Positions 47,901-59,900 of a DNA stretch of 64,000 bases are shown piece by piece. The notes beneath the pieces were generated by a model, which was not told the origin of the DNA, did no database searches, and saw nothing but the letters and a program-made list of their open reading frames with translations. The translations under genes were made by a program, and so were the position numbers. The first letter of the stretch is position 1. The number at the start of each line of letters is the position of its first letter. This stretch comes from Nymphaea colorata (Eukaryota > Streptophyta > Magnoliopsida > Nymphaeales > Nymphaeaceae): assembly GCF_008831285.2 (NCBI RefSeq), contig NC_045150.1, forward strand, positions 3,298,001 to 3,362,000, in the 5' to 3' direction.

Positions 47901-50900
47901 AACAGTTCGTATGTGGTCTTTACAGGTATCCATCTTTGTCCATTTGTTAATCTCACAAGGTTACCTTGTCAACCAAAAACTTCACTGCAAAATGCGCCAG
48001 GTTCTGGCTATGCCTGTTATTATCTCAAAAAGTGAAAGCTTGGTGTTATGAAGAAGCTGCTGCGGTCCTATGATGGCTGTATTAGGCAGAACCTTCTTTA
48101 AGGCAGTTAGATTCTCACAAGTCTATCAGCTTTTACTCTCATATATGCACATATTTTTCATGGAACCTATAGACCATGAAATAGCTTAGTTTCTTATATT
48201 TTCCTTTTGAATTGGGGAAACCCTCAGGTTTTGATTGTGGTGGAAAATTTCCAAGCTAGAGGTACACATTTATCTTGTCTTGGTCTGCTTTACCCTCCTG
48301 GTTACTCAATTGCTCGTATACACTGAAGTCTAAGTCACATGGGTACTGGTACAGAAGATATGGGTACAGACACGTTAACTTTAGAAAATTTGGGATGGGG
48401 ATACAGCATGATATATACATATATGTACAGTCTTACAAAACAATCAAAAGGAAAGCAACATTTAAATAAACGAGTGATGTAAATAAAAACATTGTATGTT
48501 AGTGAACAATAACCCTAAAAAACAGAAGGAAAACTGAGTTAAAAAAATTAAATCAAATAATATAAGTAGTTTGGATCAGCTTCCTGCTAAAGGTACCCAA
48601 GTGTTTCCAAGTACCCATAGGTATGGGTATGGCGACACGGGTACGTGGACCTTATTGAAGTATCCATGTGATTTAGACTAAAGTACAATAAGCTTTCTAG
48701 TTGCTGATATTATTAGTGTTTGGCTTGATTTCAAAAAGGCTTCTTGACCATCAGCTGAATGTTTCAAGTGCACTGAATCATGCAATTCAAGGAAAACACA
48801 TTAAAGAATGCTTGTGTTCTATGAGGACCAAAGGAGAAATCTAATTTAATGATACGATAGACTGGCTAGAAATTGCTTTGAATTTGAGCAAATCCTGATT
48901 GTAGTCTTAATCAATGTATGTAAAGTCCATTTCGTGAGAACACTTGAAAAATCTTGATATGCATGCCAAGGATAAAAACTGAGGTGATGCCGATCACCTT
49001 CTTGTGAAGTTATACACATCATTTATCGGCATGAATAATGTGCAGCTTGCTTGAACTTGGGACAGACTTTTTTTCTATGTTGCAGGGGAATATGTGTAGC
49101 TTCAAGGTACAACCTGCAAAATGCTATGGGCACATGCACACTCATAAACACATGCTGATATACAAAGTTAACAAAAAGTGAAGCTCAAAAAGGCAAATGT
49201 CTTTCTCCTAGAAAACACCAAATGTCACACCCCGACCTTTTTAACCCTCAAACTATTTTTTTTTCTAAACATAAAGCATCGAGGTGTGACTACCCAACAA
49301 TTCAAAAAGACGATGAGCCAAGCAATACAAAACAATGGGGCGAACTTTCATTGATATAACCATTTTGTTTCATACAAATTCACATCTATGTGCATGACCA
49401 AAATGCCCCAAAATCAATAACATTGATGTCTAACAAAAAGAAGACATCAATAAAACCAAAACATGACATGCCGACACTACAAACGACAATCCCAAAACCA
49501 CCCCAGTAGGACGTGAGTGAAGCCATCCGCCCAACCTGTTGCCCCGGGTCCGCCAAAACCAGAAAAAGAAAACAACTGAAGGCTCAGCATTCGCAGTATG
49601 GCAACAAGCCAGGAAAATGCCAAACCCTCTCAAGTAAGGCTCAAATAAAGGGACAAATATCAACCCATCTATCGTCATGTCGCGTCTGAGTGCGACACGT
49701 AAAAGCCACTTGATGGCCACACTAACACAACATCAGTCACATGCGAAGCATGCTTAAACATAATACTCGCATTCATATCAATCACATATACGTCAGTCAC
49801 ATGCATTCTGTAAAAGACATTGCATTTTCATTAACTTTAGTGCATTAACAGTTCCTGTGGGTGCAACACAAGCACGTGCACACCGCGGGCGGCCTACAGC
49901 CGAGAGACAACCCCCGTGGTGGCCCATAACAGTATGGATCCATTTCACCCGCTGCAGCGGTAGAGCACTCATCCCTGGATGTGTGAAGTCCAAGGTGAGA
50001 TACTCAGCCTTCCCTAGGACACCCAGGTTGGGAAGGCAGGAGCCCAACGCTCCAAGCACAACACACAACAGAACCCTAGGGCCTTGCACCGCCTGCGCTC
50101 TGACAGGCGAGACCAGTGGGCAGTGGCAATCAAGGGGGACGTCTCCCAAACACATAGCCACATCCCACTGGCCTCTCATCTCTTAGTTATTCATTCTTAT
50201 CATTATAGTTACACATTCACAAGATGACTGGCTAGCACACGAGGTTAGTACACTTCACGAGTGCACCCACACCTCCGATTACCTCCACATGAGGTCTATA
50301 CATACAGTAACAGTCATTGCTAGCCGTCATACCATACGGGTACAACTACCCTCCAAAACATCCATTTGCATCATTGCCCATGGCAATGCATATGCAACAA
50401 CATACACATTCATATCAATCATCACATCAATCCTCACATCAATAATGTCAATCACCTCTTTGAAAAACATAGCCAATCCACAGAGAGTAGTCTCGATCTG
50501 CGGTTGGCTCGTAGCTGTCCTATGCAGTTATCATTCTATGATGCTTTCTAATGCACAATTGGGGTCGAGGAGACACTCGACTCGATACCCCGCCTCATCT
50601 GTCCTAAACAGATATCAATTCTAGCATGCACATGCCAATGCGTAACATTTTTAAAACGAATGACTAATAATCTTTTTAACTCATTCATATCATGTAAGCA
50701 ACATACACATACTCAATCACAAAACAGTCAATCAATTAACATCACAATCCTATGATCCCTTGATCCTAGGAGCACCCAATCACACAATTGCCCTAGGCAG
50801 GAATTTGCCTGGAAAGTTGCCATACCTGTGGCGCGCTCACCAAATTCTTCAAAATGCCTCAAGCTTCGAACTCAAGGTCGACGGGATGAGCCCGGTGCAC

Positions 50901-53900
50901 CTGTAAACATAAACAAGAATAAGGTTTCTACTAGATACCTACACCAATCAAACAAAAACGAACAAATACAAGATAAAATCCTTGAGGCACGTGTCGTCGC
51001 CTCAAGAGGGTGTCGACGGAATGTGTCGACCAACAAGCTCTCCAATAGGCCTCCTCCTTTACGCCTTGACGTTGCCTCGAAATATCAAAACCCTCAACCA
51101 TCAATCAATCCATCACTGATTCCTTCTTCAATAACGTTCTTTAATTAAGACATCAACCCCAAAGTCACATCCAAATACGTATATATCCCTAATTAACTTC
51201 ATGATACACCCGTTCATCGAAGTCTGCGCTACACTCCCTAAGACGGTTCTGAATCTTCCCCACAACCTCACAATCTCTACCATGCTTCCCTAAAGCTTCG
51301 AAAATTAATCCATCATGCTTAAACGATCATTAAATACATGAATCATCACTTTCCAACGCAAATCCTAAGTTTTCCCCAAAAACAAAATTACTAACATGCG
51401 TCCCAAAATCATCAATTCTAAGCTCTAGCATGCTCGAACCATAATTATACATGCTTTAGAAGGTAATATTCATTTCTTTGAGCTTGATTAGGTATCGCTC
51501 ACGCCAAAACAAGCCTCCAAACTGCTACAACCCTTCTAGCAACCACTTCACACGTCCGATCAAGTGCCAATGCTCGAGATTGCTTGCTGTCGCTGCTCAC
51601 TACACGCCCTACTAGCTGGTAAGAGGGGAAAAACGTCCCTAAACCGCAATCCAACCCCAAAACGCCATGGAAAGAGTCAACACACGTCCAAAAAGGTTCA
51701 ACACAAAATCTGTTGCTAACCCACGGTAGTAGTGGGAGAAAAAAAAACTGAAACGAACCAGAGAAAGGGACGCTGACAGAGAGGAGAGACAGAGAGAGGA
51801 GGGGTTCGGTCAAGGGGGAAAACGGCCGTGGGGTGAGAAGAGAGAGAAAGAGCAGGTGGGGGAGTGTGGGTGAGTGAGAAGAGGGTCGAGCGGTAGAGAA
51901 CCAGCGGAAAGAGGGGAAAGAAAGTGGCGAGAGAGAAGTAGAGGGGACGTGCGGCAGAGAGAAAAACAAAAAAAAAAGGGCATGAGTGGCAGAGAAAGAA
52001 AAATCGCACGAGAGAGAGAGGGTTTACCAAGCCGCCGGCGCTGCCACCTCCGTCGCCGTTCCAGCCACCACCACCCGACCGTCACTCTCCTCCCTCTGCG
52101 CTGCCACGGGAGACCACCAGGAGACGACGAAGAAGGAAGGGAAAGGCGAGGGAGAAGGGCCTCGCGTCGGGCCCTTACGCGAGTGGGGGTCGGGTCCAGG
52201 TCTGGACCCTAACTCGACCCGACCCGCCGAACCAACGAGCGTTACATCCTACCCTCCTAAAAAGAAAATTTCGTCCTCGAAATTTAGCTCATACCTCAAT
52301 GCAAGAACAAGTGCGGAGATCTCTTCCGCATGTCCTCCTCATGCTCCCATGTACTCTCCTTCAACCCATGGTACTGCCATTCCACTTCCACTAAAGGAAT
52401 TCTCTTCGTGCGAAGCACTTGTTCTCGATGATCCATTATTCTAATGGGCTGTTCTTCCATTGTCAAATCATCTTGTACTAGAATACCTTGAAAATCAATC
52501 ACGTGTCGGATCTGGTACGTATTTTCGAAGCATGGAAACATGGAAAACGTCATGAACATGACTCAAATCTGGTGGTAACGCCAATCTGTATGCCACCTCT
52601 CCAATCTTCTCTAATATCTCAAAAGGTCCTACGAACCTCGGGCTCAATTTTCCCTTCGCACCAAAGCGAAAAACACCTTTTGTAGGAGAAATCTTTAAAA
52701 ACACATGATCATCCACCTCAAAAGCCAATTCTCTACGACGAATGTCAGCATAACTTTTTTGTCTACTCTGAGCAGTCAACAACTTTTTTCGTATCAATTT
52801 CACTTGGTCGGTGTAGTGTTGCAATACTAAAGGGTTTTCGATCTTACCATCACCCAATTCGGCCCAACAAGTTGGCGATCTGCACGGTCTTCCATACAAA
52901 GCCTCAAAAGGTGCCATCCCAATACTAGAGTGGTAACTATTATTGTAAGCAAATTTTGCCAGTTTCACATGTTTGTCCCATTCTCCTTTCCACTCTAAGA
53001 CACATGTACGCAACATGTCTTCTAAAGTCTGAATAGTCCTCTCTGATTGCCCATCAGTTTGGGGATGAAATGCTGTGCTCATCTTAAGCTTGGTACCCAA
53101 AGCTCTCTGTAATTGCCCCCAAAACCTAGAGGTAAAACGCGGATCTCGATCCGAAATGATAGACTTTGGCACTCCATGCAATTTCACTATCTCGCCAATA
53201 TACAACTCTGCGAGACTTTCCAATGATTGATTGGTTCTAATTGGCAGAAAGTGAGCAGACTTCGTAAGTCGATCAACAATCACTCATATGGCATTCTGTT
53301 GTCTTTTGGTACAAGGCAACTCAACCACAAAATCCATCGTAATGTCTTCCCATTTCCACACTGGAATATCGATTCTTTGCAACAAGCCTCCTGGCCGCTG
53401 ATGCTCTGCTTTTACCTGTTGGCAAATCAAGCACTTTGCCACATATTCTGCAATTTCACGCTTCATTCCAGGCCACCAAAAATTTCTTCTCAAATCTTGA
53501 AACATCTTTGTACTGCCCGGGTGAATAGAAAACTTCGATTTGTGAGCTTCATCAAGCAACAAACGCTTCACCCCTTCATCTCTAGGAACCCATAATCTCT
53601 GCCGAAACCGCAATGAACCATCTTCATCTTGATGCCAAAGAGAATCGTTCTTCTGGCTTGTTTCCATGTTCTTAGCAAACTCTGGATCTTCCTTTTGCTT
53701 CATTACAAGTTCTTCCATCAAGGGATGTCGTGCCTTGTGCTCATCACAAATGCAAGGTTGCCAAGCTATCACATCTTGCAATAATGTCCAAGAACGAGTC
53801 AACATACTGCACATTGTCGCATTGGCATGCCTGCTCAACGCATCTGCCACCACATTCGCCTTGCCTGGATGATACGATATGGTGAAATCATAATCCTTTA

Positions 53901-56900
53901 AATATTCGATCCATCTTCTTTGCCTCAAGTTGAGATCCCTTTGCGAGAATATATACTTCAGGGACTGGTGATCTGTAAACACCTCGAATGTTGCACCATA
54001 AAGATAGTGTCTCCACATCTTCAATGCGAACACGACTGCTCCCAACTCCAAATCATGAGTGAGATAGTGTTGCTCATGGGTCTTCAACTGTCTTGATGCA
54101 TAAGCCACTACACGGCCGTGTTGCATCAACACACAACCATAACCGATCCCCGAAGCATCAGTGTACACCACAAAACCGGAATGACCTGATGGAAGCGTCA
54201 GAATAGGGGCAGAAGTAAGCTTGTCCTTTAGAGTTTGAAAACTCTTCTCACACTCTTCATTCCACACAAACTTCATCCCTTTTCTCAGTAGCTTAGTCAT
54301 GGGCGTAGCTATTTTCGAAAAGTCTTGTATGAACCTGCGATAGTATCCTGCCAATCCCAAAAAGCTTCTAACCTCAGTTACACTGCAAGGTGTTCTCCAG
54401 TCCTGAACAGCTGACACCTTAGCCGGATCAACGGATACTCCATCCTTCGAGATCACATGACCCAGAAAGTTTACCTTCTCTAACCAAAATTCACATTTTG
54501 AGTATTTGGCATAAAGCTTATGCTTGCGCAAAAGACCCAACACACTTCTCAAGTGGTTCACTCTCTGAGTACACCAAAATATCATCAACAAATACAATAA
54601 CAAAACGATCCAAGAACTCTTGGAAAACCCGATTCATGAGGTCCATGAACGCTGCGGGAGCATTGGTCAACCCAAAAGGCATGACCCTGAATTCATAATG
54701 TCCATACCTGGTTCGAAAGGCAGTCTTAGAAACATCTTCCTCCCGTATCAATAGTTGATGGTAGCCTGTCCTCAGATCGATCTTAGAGAAAACCTTTGCA
54801 TTCTTAAGCTGATCAAACAAGTCTTCAATTCTTGGAAGCGGATACTTATTCTTGATGGTGACTTGATTCAACATACGATAATCTATGCACAAGCGCATAG
54901 TCACATCTTTCTTTTTCACAAACAGTACAGGTGCTCCCCAAGGAGACACACTAGGTCGAATGAAGCCCTTATCTAAGAGCTCTTGCAGTTGCTTCTTCAA
55001 CTCTTCTAACTCTGCTGGTGCCATACGGTAGGGTGCCTTAGAAATAGGAGTTGTCCCTGGTAACAACTCTATCTTGAACTCCACTTCTCGAGTTGGAGGC
55101 AAACTCGACAATTCCTCAGGAAACACATCAGGATACTCACTCACCACGGCAACATCCTGCAATTTCATCCGTTCAGCCTCATTGATCAACACATTGACCA
55201 AGAAGGCAATGCTTCCACTATCTATCCATCGCTTAGCCTTCAATGCAGACACCATTATCTTATCAGTTCGACTGACCCTACGAGCATGAAATTCCACAAG
55301 CTGCATCTCATTAGTCAACATATGTATATGCTTCTTCCTGCAATCGATAATGGCATAGTGCGCATACAACCAATCCATACCCAAAATCACATCACTCATT
55401 GAGACCGAGGATCACCAACTCTGCAGGTAGGTGAAGTTGATGGATTTCCACATCCACATCAGGAAGATACTCACGACACGACTCTTGAGCATGCATCGGA
55501 CTAACAACTTTTAAAACATACGGCATTCTTCTAGCCGACACTTCGAGTGAGGTAGCAAATCGACTAGTTATAAAAGAATGCGTCGCTCCTGCATCAAATA
55601 ACACTCTAGCAAAATGAGAACTGACAAGTAAAGTACCTTCAACGAGGTCGTGTGCCTGGAGCTCCTCCACAGTAGTAGCGTAGACACGTCCAGACGTCTG
55701 TCGTGTGCTAGAAGAACCGGCTTCAGGCTTCTTCAATTCTCTTTCTTTCTTCAACGGGCAATCCTTGATAAAGTGTCCCATACCTCCGCAGTGTAAACAA
55801 GCCCCAGTCACCCGATAGCACGGCTTCCCGGGGTGCACACGAGAACAAGTGGGGCACTTCTGAGAAGTCGGAGTGGCCACTGACCCTTGTGTGGCCTCAC
55901 TACGGGTAGGCAGGTTCCGTCTGAAAGTTCGGTCATCCCGCCTCTCATAAGGCCTTGTCCTGCCCGCAAAGTGTTGGCGCTTCACCTGTGTCCGTCCACC
56001 TTGTGAATGCTGGCCTGCTTTCTTCTGATGATCCTTCTGTGTCCTTACCCAATCTTCTTCTATGCAACGTGCCATTGTAACCGTCTCATCCAAGTCACGA
56101 GGTCTACTTGTCAACACTTTGCTTCGTAGTCCATCTCGCAGCCCGCGCACAAACTTGCCCGCTCTGGCCTCATCGGTAGTGTAAAGGTGTGGGCAATACA
56201 CCTCCAAGTGCCGATATCTCGTAATGTACTCTTCTAAGCTCGACTGATTCTGCTGCAAATCTAGAAATTCTTGCATTTTCTTGTCTCTGGCAAACACTGG
56301 AAAGTATGTGCTGAAGAAGGAATCTCTGAACTGCTTCCATGAGATTGACCCTTGGCCAGCGAACCGAATCTCACTAGTTGATTGCCACCAATTCTTGGCA
56401 TCACCCTTCAACAAATTGGAGCCATAGTTCACTCTATCTTCTTCTGGCACCTTCAGAAGCCCAAAAATACGTTCAACATCTTCAATCCAGTCCTTTGCCT
56501 TGTCATGACTGCCCCCTCCTGAGAAGATAGGCGACTGCATCGCCATAAACTGCTGATAAGACACTGTCGTTGCCTTCTCCCGAACTGGAGCACTAGTGTC
56601 CCCCGAAGGAGATGCGTTACTCCTCTGATTACCGATCATAGACTGCATTAACGTGGTCAGCGTCTGCAACGTGGTCAGCAATATAGTCTGCTGATCCACT
56701 GGCGGAGTCTGCCTCGGTGGGGTTTGGGCACCCCCACCTAGCTGGGCATACTGGGGCTCTGACGCACTGTCACCCCGCGGAGTATGCGCATCAGAATGGG
56801 TTGGGCTGAGCTCTCTATGTGCCTCTGAAGACGGCCTAGCTCGCTTCTTAACCCTACGATGATATTCCATCTGTACAAACAAGATCCTTATCTCAAATCG

Positions 56901-59900
56901 CGACCAATACCAAACTCACAAGTTAAATCACAACGTGCATTAGCACGAAGTTCAAAACATAGATCACATTATATACTTATACTTGAAAAATCAAAACTAC
57001 AATAACTAACTAATCAAACAAATGCATACCTGGGCAACACGGCTTCACAGATAGGCTTTAACTCACATCCATAATGGGGTTTGCCATGGCTCTGATACCA
57101 AAACTGTCACACCCCGACCTTTTTAACCCTCAAACTATTTTTTTTTCTAAACATAAAGCATCGAGGTGTGACTACCCAACAATTCAAAAAGACGATGAGC
57201 CAAGCAATACAAAACAATGGGGCGAACTTTCATTGATATAACCATTTTGTTTCATACAAATTCACATCTATGTGCATGACCAAAATGCCCCAAAATCAAT
57301 AACATTGATGTCTAACAAAAAGAAGACATCAATAAAACCAAAACATTACGTGCCGACACTACAAACGACAATCCCAAAACCACCCCAGTAGGACGTGAGT
57401 GAAGCCATCCGCCCAACCTGTTGCCCCGGGTCCGCCAAAACTGTAAAAGAAAACAACTGAAGGCTCAGCATTCGCAGTATGGCAACAAGCCAGGAAAATG
57501 CCAAACCCTCTCAAGTAAGGCTCAAATAAAGGGACAAATATCAACCCATCTATCGTCATGTCGCGTCTGAGTGCGACACGTAAAAGCCACTTGATGGCCA
57601 CACTAACACAACATCAGTCACATGCGAAGCATGCTTAAACATAATACTCGCATTCATATCAATCACATATACGTCAGTCACATGCATTCTGTAAAAGACA
57701 TTGCATTTTCATTAACTTTAGTGCATTAACAGTTCCTGTGGGTGCAACACAGGCACGTGCACACCGCGGGCGGCCTACAGCCGAGAGACAATCCCCGTGG
57801 TGGCCCATAACAGTATGGATCCATTTCACCCGCTGCAGCGGTAGAGCACTCATCCCTGGATGTGTGAAGTCCAAGGTGAGATACTCAGCCTTCCCTAGGA
57901 CACCCAAGTTGGGAAGGCAGGAGCCCAACGCTCCAAGCACAACACACAACAGAACCCTGGGGCCTTGCACCGCCTGCGCTCTGACAGGCGAGACCAGTGG
58001 GCAGTGGCAATCAAGGGGGACGTCTCCCAAACACATAGCCACATCCCACTGGCCTCTCATCTCTTAGTTATTCATTCTTATCATTATAGTTACACATTCA
58101 CAAGATGACTGACTAGCACACGAGGTTAGTACACTTCACGAGTGCACCCACACCTCCGATTACCTCCACATGAGGTCTATACATACAGTAACAGTCATTG
58201 CTAGCCGTCATACCATACGGGTACAACTACCTTCCAAAACATCCATTTGCATCATTGCCCATGGCAATGCATATGCAACAACATACACATTCATATCAAT
58301 CATCACATCAATCCTCACATCAATAATGTCAATCACCTCTTTGAAAAACATAGCCAATCCACAGAGAATAGTCTCGATCTGCGGTTGGCTCGTAGCTGTC
58401 CTATGCAGTTATCATTCTATGATGCTTTCTAATGCACAATTGGGGTCGAGGAGACACTCGACTCGATACCCCGCCTCATCTGTCCTAAACAGATATCAAT
58501 TCTAGCATGCACATGCCAATGCGTAACATTTTTAAAACGAATGACTAATAATCTTTTTAACTCATTCATATCATGTAAGCAACATACACATACTCAATCA
58601 CAAAACAGTCAATCAATTAACATCACAATCCTATGATCCCTTGATCCTAGGAGCACCCAATCACACAATTGCCCTAGGCAGGAATTTGCCTGGAAAGTTG
58701 CCATACCTGTGGCGCGCTCACCAAATTCTTCAAAATGCCTCAAGCTTCGAACTCAAGGTCGACGGGATGAGCCCGGTGCACCTGTAAACATAAACAAGAA
58801 TAAGGTTTCTACTAGATACCTACACCAATCAAACAAAAACGAACAAATACAAGATAAAATCCTTGAGGCACGTGTCGTCGCCTCAAGAGGGTGTCGACGG
58901 AATGTGTCGACCAACAAGCTCTCCAATAGGCCTCCTCCTTTACGCCTTGACGTTGCCTCGAAATATCAAAACCCTCAACCATCAATCAATCCATCACTGA
59001 TTCCTTCTTCAATAACGTTCTTTAATTAAGACATCAACCCCAAAGTCACATCCAAATACGTATATATCCCTAATTAACTTCATGATACACCCGTTCATCG
59101 AAGTCTGCGCTACACTCCCTAAGACGGTTCTGAATCTTCCCCACAACCTCACAATCTCTACCATGCTTCCCTAAAGCTTCGAAAATTAATCCATCATGCT
59201 TAAACGATCATTAAATACATGAATCATCACTTTCCAACGCAAATCCTAAGTTTTCCCCAAAAACAAAATTACTAACATGCGTCCCAAAATCATCAATTCT
59301 AAGCTCTAGCATGCTCGAACCATAATTATACATGCTTTAGAAGGTAATATTCATTTCTTTGAGCTTGATTAGGTATCGCTCACGCCAAAACAAGCCTCCA
59401 AACTGCTACAACCCTTCTAGCAACCACTTCACACGTCCGATCAAGTGCCAATGCTCGAGATTGCTTGCTGTCGCTGCTCACTACACGCCCTACTAGCTGG
59501 TAAGAGGGGAAAAACGTCCCTAAACCGCAATCCAACCCCAAAACGCCATGGAAAGAGTCAACACACGTCCAAAAAGGTTCAACACAAAATCTGTTGCTAA
59601 CCCACGGTAGTAGTGGGAGAAAAAAAAACTGAAACGAACCAGAGAAAGGGACGCTGACAGAGAGGAGAGACAGAGAGAGGAGGGGTTCGGTCAAGGGGGA
59701 AAACGGCCGTGGGGTGAGAAGAGAGAGAAAGAGCAGGTGGGGGAGTGTGGGTGAGTGAGAAGAGGGTCGAGCGGTAGAGAACCAGCGGAAAGAGGGGAAA
59801 GAAAGTGGCGAGAGAGAAGTAGAGGGGACGTGCGGCAGAGAGAAAAACAAAAAAAAAGGGCATGAGTGGCAGAGAAAGAAAAATCGCACGAGAGAGAGAG

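Noticed and set aside
49850-50010. tRNA-like words (GCGGTAGAGCAC) inside the LTR
   Set aside because: No full cloverleaf, no TTCGA B box at the right distance, and the stretch is simply repeated in both LTRs.
51499-52085. Large minus-strand Ser/Leu/Pro-rich frames in the LTR (and at 59380-59971)
   Set aside because: They result from a GA-rich stretch of the LTR, occur in several overlapping frames and change length with small indels.
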